From contig CM059587.1 in assembly GCA_030407085.1 (NCBI GenBank), positions 46,102,501 to 46,166,500 on the forward strand: 64,000 bases of DNA, written 5' to 3'. Made by a program: the position numbers and the translations under genes. Each line of letters opens with the position of its first letter. Position 1 is the first letter of the stretch. The notes below the pieces were generated by a model that saw only the letters and a list, made by a program, of their open reading frames with translations, was not told the origin of the DNA and did no database searches. Shown here one piece after another: positions 41,794-52,143 of the stretch. The DNA comes from Trichopria drosophilae (lineage: Eukaryota; Arthropoda; Insecta; Hymenoptera; Diapriidae).

Positions 41794-44700
41794 CCCTACC
41801 GAAAAAAATCTATAGAAAACTATTGAAACCTATTCATTTCTTACAGTAATGAATAAGTTTGAATAGTAGGTAACGCCAGCTGCGTATTTTACATATCACT
41901 CAAGTCAATTATTTGTACGGATTAACACATTAAAACCCTATAATTCGCTATGTGGGTAATTCATATAACTATATCTGAAAAATAATGAATGAAAACTATT
42001 GAAACCTATCCATGTCTTACATTAATTAATAAGTTTTATTAGGATTAATGCGATAATCCCAGTTCTACGTATGCATATTCTATAATGTAGAATATGGTCA
42101 AATATATTTTATTTTTTATGATATTTTAACTATACATAATCTATATGATCCAATGGTGAATTTAAATGTTAATGTGTACGTAGAAGTAATTCACAATACA
42201 AATGTATGTTTTATTATGTACCATCGTTAATAAGTTTCCAGCATGATTTTACCGTATATAATTTATATGTATTAACATATTAAAATCAAATAATTAGCAA
42301 TATGGGTAATTCAGATAGCTATAAGTTTTAAAATTCATCGAATGATCCATATTGCTAATTATTGGATTTGAATGTGTCAGTCAGTATAATTACTTTATCG
42401 AATTTAGCGATATGTAACTTTCAGGATTGTACTGTACGAATTCAATACGTTTGAATATGTTTTTTACGTGTCACTGCAGGCGTGTAAGTTCAGTTTTACC
42501 GATAGGTGGCCTTTCATCTCAAGTTGCAAACCTGTGTATGACGGAGCCCAGTATCGATTAGTATATATGAAGCACTTTTTTATATCATTGTATGTAATAT
42601 ACTGAACGATGTAAATACATGTGTGCGTAATTAGGATTAATATACTAAGATTATAGAGTGTGAATTTATTCGAATGAAGTATTTATGTATGTGTTGTGAT
42701 ATAAGTAGATAATTTGTGCGTTTTCGTATGTAGAAATACTACTGCAGAGCTGTCGTTACCACATTAATTCTGTTATAACTTATTAAGTACTGCAAGAAAT
42801 GAATACACGGAGAAAAAATTTCCTGAAAAATTACCGTGCTAGTCACCTGAAAACGGGTGCAACTTGATTTTTCGGAAATATTTATAGCAACAGACAAGAA
42901 ATATTCCTTTCCTGACACGAATATTTGTAATAACGGCTAGATATTTTTATGTACGAGCTAGTCGAAATGTTCAGTGTAGCACAGTAAAATTTACAGGACA
43001 GCAAGTTTTTAAGTTAGTGCAAGTCAAATAATCCCCAATATTTGAAGAATTTATAATATGTTGCTTCATTATTTTTACTATGCCACTTCTCGAATTGGAA
43101 GCGAAAGTTTCCGAACATATTCGAATGCTACCGAGTCTAACTGCGGTGAAAACAAAAGAGCACCGATGTGGCGGCCGAGTAGTCCGACGTACGGGTCTGA
43201 ACTGGTCCGAACCGAGTAAACTGTTTTTGTTTTCGTTGCAGTAATTTCTTATCGGCTAAAATACGTGCACTAGATGGTGAGGGTCGGCGATTACGGTGTC
43301 TAGGTGTTGCGCTCCGTAGTTTTTCATCTTATCGGCTAAAATACGTGTACCAGGTGGTGAGGGTCGGCGGTTACGGTGTCCAGGTATCGTGCTCCGTGGT
43401 TTTTTATTATATTAGCTGAAATACGTCCATCAGGTGTTCGGGGTCGCCGATTACGAAATCCAGGTGTCGCGCTACGTAGTTTTTTATCATATTGTGCGAA
43501 ATACATACTCCAGGTGTTCGGGGCTGCTGTCCTTCAGATTGACCTTGAAGTTCATTCCAAGGTCAAATACAATTGATCTTCAAAATTTATCCTGAGATAA
43601 AAAAAAAAGTTGACCTTGAAATGACCTTCAAGGTCGACCTCAAGGACGTCGACCCCGAACACCTGGAGCATGTATTTCGCTCAATATGATAAAAAACTAC
43701 GAAGCGCTACACCTGGACTTCGTAATCGGCGACGCCGAACACCTAGTGGACGTATTTCAGCTAATATATTAAAAAACTACGGAGCGCGATACATGGACAC
43801 CGTAATCGCCGACCCTTAGCACCTAGTGTACGTATTTTAGACTATAGCTGAAAAAATTGTATACGGACATGTTACCGTTGCTCACGCGGCATACCGCCAC
43901 GGTATGCCGGGAGAGTATACTTGCATAGATGAGCCGATATGCTTTTCTAGAATAGTTTGATACAAACGTGGTAGTGCCATAAAGAAGCTGCAACCGTCTG
44001 TTGAGCTAACATACTACTGAGGCTTTATATTTTTTTGCGTGTACAGGGTAATAGGAATATGTGAATCAGTTATCAATAGTCCTTTTCCTATTGCTTTAAA
44101 TTTTAATAAAATATAAATATTACTTTTTCAAGTTGAAAGTAAAATAGAAATTTTTTGTTCGTGCATACAAATAATATACAACAAACATTGATATATCTTG
44201 TCAGCTGAAAGTAAATGTCGATAAGGCTTTTACGATTTTAAGAACTATTGATATTACTTGTAGGCTTGCAATTTGTTTCATCTATACCCAATAAACGATA
44301 TCGTGTGCAAAATTTTCACGTATTTTCTGTTTGCATTCGATTTGTTTCCATTTTGAAATGAACTGTGAGCCAAAAATGTTTACTATGCTATGACCTAGGA
44401 AATTCTACTGTATTGTGGCACAGGAATTTTTGCTGTATTGTGGCACAGGAATTTTTACTGTGCTCTTGATCCGAAATTTTACATATTACTTTGGAAAAAT
44501 TCAGCATAGCAATGTAAATTTTACTTTGCCAACAACATGCACTGCGTTTATGGGACAGCACGGTAATTTTTCAGGAAATTTCCGTACGAAAATTCTGGGA
44601 TTTTTTTCTCCGTGTAGGTTTCAATTTTTTCATAACAATACACATAGCTTTAAATGAACTACAGAAAACTATTGAAAAACATATTATTATATGGTTTTAA

Positions 44701-44916
44701 ATGTGTTTTCTGAATCGGTTTTTACATATAGGGAATTGTTTTTACTTATTCAAATTTTATAGGGAAATGTTTTTAATACAAATATTGAATAATTAAAAAC
44801 ATATAAGTATTAAATAAGTAAAAACATATTATCTATTTGTAAAACACGATTCAGAAAATACATTCTGAACCATACATTATTTTTTAATAGTTTTCTATAT
44901 TTTTTTTTCGGCAGGG
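41794..44916. mobile_element. 3.1-kb non-autonomous DNA transposon with CCCTRCCGAAAAAAA ends
   Basis: The left end CCCTACCGAAAAAAATCTAT and the complement of the right end (CCCTGCCGAAAAAAAAATAT) agree over about 35 bp and share the inner motif AGAAAACTATTGAAA. Sub-terminal direct repeats occur at 41,811-41,860 and 41,993-42,040 (GAAAACTATTGAAACCTA) and at 41,930 and 42,280. No long frame exists. The target duplication is not obvious, perhaps 2 bp (AG). The superfamily is undetermined. Confidence 0.55.
43241..43860. repeat. 80-bp tandem repeats arranged as two opposed arrays
   Basis: ATCGGCTAAA anchors recur at 43,251, 43,331, 43,411 and 43,491 (period exactly 80). Past a centre at about 43,575 the same unit returns in reverse complement near 43,681, 43,761 and 43,841. 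Each unit contains CGATTACG(G/A), CCAGGTGT and CGCTCCGTAGTTTTTTAT. The centre has five or more copies of TGACCTTGA/TCAAGGTCA-type words. Confidence 0.85.
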
Positions 44917-45164
44917 AGTGATTACGAGTAGATGAGTTATAGTGACCACTATATATATTATATATATATTATATAGAAAAAAGCGTAAGGTTAAAGATTT
45001 AAGTCATATTAGTATGAAATACCTATTTCTGCACAGATAATGAATTTCGAGTTTTTTTACTTCTTTAATTGGAGTCATTACATAACATAAGTAAAACATC
45101 AATGAAATAGTGCTATGTCACATACATCAATATAAGAGTCGACAGTTCAGTTTCTTGACATTTG

Positions 45165-45735
45165 TGACTTTTCGCATTTCTCCCTCTGAAATTACTCATA
45201 TATTATTTAATTTTACACATTTATGGATGAGAAATATATTTGGTACTTCTACTAATAAAATTCTGATAGACAAGAACGCCATTAGCATTTTTTATTGAGT
45301 CGTTGGAAGCCTGGTATATTGTCGCAGTCCAATTTGGTCCACTTTTTTATTCAGCTTTTTGTAAACTTAGAAGTTAACTGACCCGAACAAAATAATTTTT
45401 TTAACATTGTTGAGTGTTAGATATAACTCAAGACCTGGTTATGTAATTTCTTTTATGAAAAATTGGAAGAGACAAGGGTATAACTGCATTTTTTTGCCAA
45501 TTTTAGCAGACTTGCACAATTTGCCATACCTATATCTTTTTTATAAGTTTACAAAAAGCTGATTAGAAACGTGGACCAAATTGGACCTCCTGCTTCCATC
45601 GACTCAACCAAAAATGTTAATGGAGTTATTAGTAAACGTCACAAATATATTTTTCACATATAAATATGTAAAATTAAATAATATTTGAGTAATTTCTGAG
45701 TGAAAAATGCAAAAAAAATCATTAGCCTGACAGCC
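45165..45735. repeat. Foldback element of about 0.57 kb
   Basis: 45,165-45,365 and 45,546-45,735 are inverted copies: TCCAATTTGGTCCAC with GTGGACCAAATTGGA, GCTTTTTGTAAAC with GTTTACAAAAAGC, and GAAATTACTC with GAGTAATTTC. Divergence is moderate, the loop is about 180 bp and there is no coding sequence. Confidence 0.8.
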
Positions 45736-46436
45736 TTATGTTGGCATCGATTATTGATCATTTTAAAAAGTCACTTGTTTGACATAAATGAATTCTTCGC
45801 TCGAATGCTAAAGTTCAACTGTCTATATTCTAAACAAAAACTAAATAAAAATGTCTTAAATTTAATAAACATTCTTTAAATTTAATAAAAGTTCTTTAAA
45901 TTTAATAATACGTCATGATAAGTATTTAAGGATTGTTATGAAACATTGTTTTCTAGCATTCATGAATTTTGCTTCCTACTTTTTTCTTAAAATTTCATAA
46001 AATATTTTTTACAGTGTGCAATATTTGTTGACAAGTTTTGTACAAATTTTCTTGATGATTTGTGTGCTATTTTAAAATAATTAGAACTTGTAAAATGGTC
46101 AAAATTTTTTTTAATTCTGTTTTTTATTTGTACACTACGTTATTAGAACACTAAAGATATACATATGATAAATGTAAATACATATGTAAATATATATTTC
46201 TTTCTAGTGTAAAAATATATATAATATATATACATATACATCATGCGATGGGGAACGTATCCCTTTTAAAAATTCCGATGCTACACACCGATGGATGTTC
46301 TCCTTTACCGACCGATACCTGTGCAAGGAGGAAAACATTTTCGACCAAACGACGGTTCGACGCGCCGAATTTCGGCAGATCGACGAGTCGACGCATGGAA
46401 TTGTCGACTTTCCGACGTTCGACCATTCGACGCTCG
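45736..46436. other. No gene recognised; AT-rich, then a TCG-rich block
   Basis: 46,240-46,436 is richer in CGA/TCG triplets (CGACGAGTCGACGC and similar). Frames cover it on both strands without family motifs. It directly precedes the 5S-SINE unit shared with 14.2-14.7 kb. Confidence 0.4.
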
Positions 46437-46972
46437 GCAGTTCGAATTTCGACCGACAGTTTTTCGACAGACTGCTATATCACCCCCGTGTGTGTAGTGT
46501 GTACATATACGCAGATTCACCAACTTAATGAACTTAAAATATTTCTTTTTAGATAGTTGGCAGCATTTATTTCTTTTCCGGGCGACAGGCAAAAAAAGGG
46601 GTGTGGTCTCGGAGAATTGAGCACACCATGTATACTTCCACCATGGGTCGGTGTCGCGCGCGATCATTGTTTCTAGTCAAGCATTCTTGGTGGGGAACAC
46701 TACTTGGATAATGACCGCTTGAGAACAACTTTTTTAAGATAATTAAATCAACTCAAAAAAAGTTTAAAAAAATATTTGAATTAAATAAAAAATAATAATA
46801 AAATTAAAAAGGAAAAGAAAAAAAAATCTTTGTACATAAAGAGGAAAAAATTTAAAAACAAAAAATTTAAATTTGCTATGCTTCTTAATTCTTACTGAAC
46901 GATACAGAAATATGATTCAGAAGTATTGAAAGTATCAATGCTTCTCAATCGTTCTTGGTTTGCTAATTTTTT
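46437..46972 (+). mobile_element. 5S rRNA-derived SINE unit
   Basis: Nearly identical to the reverse complement of 14,163-14,691, about 535 bp. The 5S-like block is 46,648-46,730 (GTGTCGCGCGCGATCATTG, then TACTTGGATAATGACCGCTT). The 3' end is TTCTTGGTTTGCT. A GG loss in the C-box is shared with the 14.2-kb copy (AATGACCGC instead of AGGTGACCGC), so these two are sister copies. Confidence 0.72.
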
Positions 46973-47746
46973 AATTTTGTTTCTGAAAGTATACAATTTA
47001 GAGAAAATGTGCACAGAACAAAAATGTCTTAGAATTGGTTGAAAAATGCCGTAGAATTTTTTTAGATTTTTCAATTAACATTTTGCAAAATTTAAGTTTT
47101 TCTAATTTTCGAAAAGTTAAAAATTGTAACAATACATTTCGAAAAAAATCGAGGGTATTCTTTGACTCATTCTAAAACAAAATTGTCTTTCGAAATGTTT
47201 CTCTAAAGTATATGGTTTTGAAGAAAAAAATTGTTAAATTTTAAATAGAAATTCGTTGCTGCGGTGGCCATTTTGGATTTAACATCGCAAAATCTAAAAT
47301 ATATATCAGTGTAGCTTTTAAGTAAAACTATTGAGTGCCCGCTTCTAATATATTTTAGCTTCTTCAAAGCGCGATATTGTATCGAAAACTCGATATTTGT
47401 AAGAAATGCGCCCTGAAAAAAACTGTTTTTTTTATTGTATATATTAAAATCATAGATAAATTTTGATTTTTTTACAATTTTCTCTTCATCACTCGAAAAA
47501 GCTACCCCAAAAATGGTAGAATCTGGTAAGTTTGATTTTTTTCGAAATTTATTTCGTATTGGAAATAAGCTTTGAAGTTAGTGAAAATTATCTGTGCATT
47601 TGGGCGTTAATGGGTTAAGCCGCTAATGCAGAAAATAGTTAGAGCGATTCCCAGCAAACGAAAATGGATTTTAGGCATTCAAAATTTTCAATCTTTGAAA
47701 ACTAAGACTGAATCCCATCTAATCCCTTCGAATCTAAATAATCACA
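46973..47746. other. No gene recognised
   Basis: AT-rich DNA; one CCCAGCAAACGAAAATGG repeat end at 47,651. No frame is supported. Confidence 0.4.
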
Positions 47747-47985
47747 ACCCAGGAAACGAAAATGTAATAGGACTCTTCCCCCGTTTATACAAAGAAATAT
47801 GTTGTTTTTTCAACTTTTAACTTTTTATTTCACTGTTTTTTATATTTCTTTTATTATTATAAATTAATTATATTAAGAAAAGCTGTTCTCATGCGGTCAC
47901 CTGTCCAGTGGTAGTCCACAGCATGATGCTTAACTTGATATTACTGCAAGCTCGCAACGCTGACCTCTGGTCTACCACTGTCAAA
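47747..47985 (-). mobile_element. 5S rRNA-derived SINE, second subfamily
   Basis: The minus-strand head at 47,982-47,880 reads CAAGTTAAGCATCATGCTG, then ACAGGTGACCGCATGAGAAC. This keeps the 5S word AAGTTAAGCA that the 14-kb subfamily has lost. Its 3' end is CCCAGGAAACG at 47,748. Confidence 0.72.
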
Positions 47986-48259
47986 CACCATTTTAATCCT
48001 AATTTAATATTTATATACACGTACTTGGCTTTATAATTGTTCAGTTGAAGAATTGAGAAGCATTCAAAAGTAAAGTGGTCAGTTCTTGTAATATGATTTG
48101 GAACGATTGACAAAAGGAAATATTCACGATCATCAACAAATAGGATTCAACGTTTAAAAATGAATACTTCTGATTGTTTCTCAATCATTTTTCGTTTGCT
48201 GGGAATGTATTATATTTAACCAAATCTTCAATAAGTACAAACGTTGCGTGTATTGCCAA

Positions 48260-48465
48260 ATTTTTATTTTAACCCTACGTAATTTTTTATTTAATTTAAT
48301 CTCACTGTATTATATACCTCTTTTATTATTATAAATTAATTATATTAAGAAAAGATGTTCTCATGCGGTCACCTATCCCGTGGCAGTCCATAGCGTATGA
48401 TGCTTAACTTGAAAGTATTACAAGCGTGCGATTCTGACCTCTGGTCTACTACTGTCAAGCGCTAT
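48260..48465 (-). mobile_element. 5S rRNA-derived SINE, second subfamily, second copy
   Basis: The minus-strand head at 48,460-48,355 reads CAAGTTAAGCATCATACGC and GATAGGTGACCGCATGAGAA. Its body shares TTTTATTATTATAAATTAAT with the neighbouring copy. The 3' boundary is uncertain; an inverted GTTTGCTGGGA end lies at 48,196. Confidence 0.7.
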
Positions 48466-49455
48466 TCGAATCCTAATTTAATATTTATGGACACGTAATG
48501 CATGGTTTTAAAGTCGTACTGCTTTTTTGGCAATTTTTCCCCCCCCCCCCCCGCTATCCTACACAACTTTGGTCATTTTAATCATACACTTTACATATAC
48601 CGTACTTCCTGGCTTATACCACAAATGGTAACGTAGGTTATGGATGACCACTAAGCGGAATTATAGTAGTTCCCGCCCTAAGTTATACCGTCCAAAGTTC
48701 TATGTCTATCCAAAGTTATATATTTGGCTTGCCCAAAGTTATACCAGTCTCTTCCTCTCCTTCCCCCACCACATTGTTTCGCTGAGCCACACTCGCTTCC
48801 GGACACTCTCACACAGAACCACTCATTGCACGGATGTAAACAAAGTTACGGAAGTGGCGGTAGTGAGGTGCTACAACTTTGGACAAACTTCTGCCATTTT
48901 GAAAGAACCGACGATATTACTTAAGAGGGGGGATAACGGTATTACAAAGCATTCCAAAGTTTCTGGATTGTGAATGATCGAGAATGTCTCACAGAAACAC
49001 TTCTGGAAATACTAGGAAGCATTCCCAAGTTTGTAGATTAAGCACGGCGAGCTTCGATCAAGTTTAAATAAAAAGTGTCGTGCACTTCAAATATCTTTTC
49101 TAGGTTGTCTTGCGATAATTTTAAGCCTGATAAAAAAAATAATCGCCAGGGGGAGTTTTGAATAAACTCAATTTTTGTAAATAAAATACAGATATTTTGA
49201 CTTTTTTATTTGCAATTTATTTTTTTTGTTTTAAGTTATTTGTATTTGTTTTAAGTATATTTGTTATATCTTATTAATAAAAACAATAAAATCTATTCAA
49301 TGGATGTAAAAAATAATTAATATTAATGTTAAAATTCATTTGATTATCAGTTTTTGTAATCTGTATGTATGTTTTTAACGGAAACTTCGTTTTGTTTCCT
49401 GTTTTACCGATTCAAATTTCGAATTTAGTTGCCCGGATACCACAAATTAACAAAT
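48466..49455. other. No gene recognised
   Basis: A C-run lies at 48,540-48,552. A 109-codon frame at 48,644-48,973 is built on short AAGTTATA repeats and shows no family motif. The rest is AT-rich. Confidence 0.35.
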
Positions 49456-49680
49456 ATGGAATTAAAGGTTAGTAAAAATTCCGAAAGCTAAAACCCACCC
49501 TGAAAATCGCCGTAAAATTTGTTTATTTTGCTACGGAAAAACGAAGCTATTGTTTCCAGTTGATGATAAACCAAAAGATGTTTAAACAAAGTTTGAATAC
49601 GATACGTCTGATGAACGTTTACCTACCGTTGTGTGCACTTCCTGTAAAAGAGATTTATATCACATAAAGACGATGAAACG
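49456..49680 (+). pseudogene. N-terminal zinc-finger fragment of a RAG1/Transib-like transposase
   Basis: Begins MELKVSKNS, shifts frame, then reads NRRKICLFCYGKTK and, after one in-frame stop, DERLPTVVCTSCKRDLYHI. The paired Cys-x2-Cys units with this spacing match the N-terminus of a multicopy insect transposase family whose DDE part appears at 62.8 kb. It ends abruptly at 49,683 where a CCCAGCAATCG repeat begins. Family assignment rests on my recognition of the text and on matching strand and order with the downstream remnants. Confidence 0.5.
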
Positions 49681-49682
49681 AA

Positions 49683-50280
49683 ACCCAGCAATCGAGATTG
49701 GATAGGATTGGATTGAAAATTTCAATTCATTTTGAATTCATACTTTGATTCCGTAAATATGTATTCAAATGGATTGAATTCCAAAGAAAGGAATCCATCT
49801 GTATTCAATTTTACGAACACAATTAGATAGTTTTGAATCCGTAATATTGAATACAGATTTATTCAAAGTTTATTTTTTTAAAGAAAACCTTTTTTGCATT
49901 GAAATGAATACGCTTAGATAGTTTTGAATCCGTAATGATGAGTACGGAGGCATTCAAAGTTTTGTTTTGATAGAAAACTTTTTTGCATTGAAATGAATAA
50001 GCTTAGATAGTTCTGAACCCGTAACGTTGAATACGGAGGCATTCAAAATTTCGTTTTTAAGAAGGAAACTTTTTTTCGATTGAAATGAATACACTTGGCT
50101 AGTTTTGAATCTGTAATGTTGCATACAGATGCATTCAATGTTTCGTTTTTAAAAAGGAAACTATTTTTGGATTGAAATGAGTACACTTAGAAAGTTTTGA
50201 ATCCGTAATGTTAAATGCGGATGTATTTAAGATTTCATTTTTATAAAAAAAACTTTTTTTGGATTAATATGAATTCAGAA
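49683..50280. repeat. Tandem array, about 91-bp unit, five copies, in a CCCAGCAATCG repeat
   Basis: Anchors at 49,823, 49,914, 50,003, 50,095 and 50,187 (TTAGATAGTTTTGAATCCGT and variants) give periods of 89-92 bp. Copies differ by 10-20 percent by eye. No coding capacity. Confidence 0.88.
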
Positions 50281-50499
50281 AGTAACCTTTTTATTCGTAT
50301 GAACGAATAGAATTGTATTAGTGAAACAAATCAATAAACATGATTAAAATCATTAACATTAATCATTTTTTACATGTCTTAAACATATTTTATTGTTCTT
50401 ATTAATAAAATACATAATTGGAGCTTATAAAATTAAGTTAGACAACTTATAGCGTATTCTACCCCTTGCACTTTTTCGGCACTGCAGGCACACCGCGCG

Positions 50500-50600
50500 A
50501 GTGCACGTGTTCCATGAGACCGTGCAGAGACGGTGTACATGTTCCACGATACCGTGCAGAAACGGTGCATGTGTTCCACCTCTGTAACGCAGCGCCGTAA
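50500..50600. repeat. Short GC-rich tandem repeat
   Basis: About three copies of a unit near 38 bp containing GTTCCA, then ACCGTGCAGA and ACGGTG. It accounts for the overlapping minus-strand frames here, which are not genes. Confidence 0.7.
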
Positions 50601-50924
50601 AGGAACACCGTCGCACAGTGGTGCGCAATGTAAAGTAACCACCCAACCGCGAATTCAGTACCGATTTGAATAACATTTTTTTTAAAACACTCGTACATGC
50701 CTCTAGTTTAATTCAGAGATGCGCCATTTTGAAAAACTCAATTAGTTTTTTAGCAATTCGAACCCAAAGCTGTTAATCACTTTAAATTCCGATATACCTA
50801 TGGAAACTTGGGCTTAAATCATTATATTAGGCCTATTTGGAAAGCATATTTTGATTCTAAGTATCATTGAAATGTTTGTGGGGTCTCCAATTATCAATAT
50901 GTAGTCCATATTATTGGGGGATTT

Positions 50925-51315
50925 TCGGGGTCTCTGATTGCGAATCTGTGGTCAAAAATTACCAATTCAAAATGGCGGATCCAATATGGCGGACGATTTT
51001 GGAAAAATTAGATCGGATTCGATTGAAACATGTTACTCGGGGGGGGGGGGTTTCGGGGTCTCTGATTGCGAATCTATGGTCAAAAATTACCAATTCAAAA
51101 TGGCGGATCCAATATACCGGACGATTTTGGAAAAATTAGATCGGATTCGATTGAAACATGTTACTCGGGGGGTTTTCGGGGTCTCTGATTGCGAATCTTT
51201 GGCAAAGAAATAACCAATTCAAAATGGCGGATCCAAAATGGCGGACGATTTTGGAAAAATTGGATCGGGTTCGTTTGAAACATATTACTCGGGGTGTTTT
51301 CGGAGTCTCTTATGT
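50925..51315. repeat. 124-bp tandem repeat, three copies, with AAAATGGCGGATCC
   Basis: TCTCTGATTG recurs at 50,931, 51,059 and 51,182, with a decayed start at 51,306. Units contain CAAAATGGCGGATCCAA and a second ATGGCGGAC, then GGATTCGATTGAAACATG and a G-run of variable length. The open frames across it are by-products of the repetition. Confidence 0.9.
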
Positions 51316-52143
51316 ATCTGTTGTCCAAGATTATAAATTCATAATACTTATTTTTATTTATTTCATTTTTTGCAGTACATTATTAAATTTGATGTGCATG
51401 CAAATAAATTTCAAATAACTACCCAACCGGAATTGGAATACTATAGTCATTACAACGACTTGCTCATGCTCTACCCACTGAACCTGTGTATGCTGTGTAG
51501 GTATGATAACAGGAGCGTATGGATATAGTGGTCAAGTTTAAATCCAATAGAAAAAATTATTCAAATAATTTCGACTTTATGATATTTCATCATCATTCAA
51601 TTATATAACTAAATCTCATTTGGTAGAATATAAACTATATCAGAATTGTTTAACTACATTTATATAACTTCATAATTGCAAATAATGGTTAAGATAATGA
51701 TAATTAATCATTAATAAAATATTTATGAGAAATTTCCATGAAGTAAGTGTTCAGTGTAGAACAAATATTTTTATTGAAATGAATTCGGTAAGGGATAATA
51801 AAGGAAGAAGCAAAATTTCGTAAATAAAATTTCATTGCCAAAAACGTTCATCTTTACTAATGAAACGCACGTTTACATATGTCTACCAAAAGCTTTTTTG
51901 TAATATATAGATGCAATACATTGAACGAAATGTACAATGCCAATATTGCGGAACATATTAAGCATTATTAAAGTAAATTTAATTTAATTTCCAAATGTTT
52001 TTGTAAGTTTAATAAATGAGTTTCATTATATTCATGTAAAGGTAAATGAGTAACTTAGTATTGTAAAACAAATGTGATATTTGTTAGCACTGTCACTAAA
52101 GTTTAATATATTCGGCAAAGAATTGTATATTCAGATTCGTCAT
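51316..52143. other. No gene recognised
   Basis: AT-rich sequence without supported frames, RNA genes or clear repeats. Confidence 0.35.

Noticed and set aside
43241..43860. CRISPR-like array (regular 80-bp spacing)
   Set aside because: Whole units repeat with no unique spacers, the array reverses direction, and the context is a eukaryotic transposon.
48644..48973. 109-codon plus-strand frame with PKLY repeats
   Set aside because: Generated by short AAGTTATA repeats; no start context or family match.
50425..50698. Three overlapping minus-strand frames
   Set aside because: They follow a short GC-rich tandem repeat (period about 38 bp) in all three frames.
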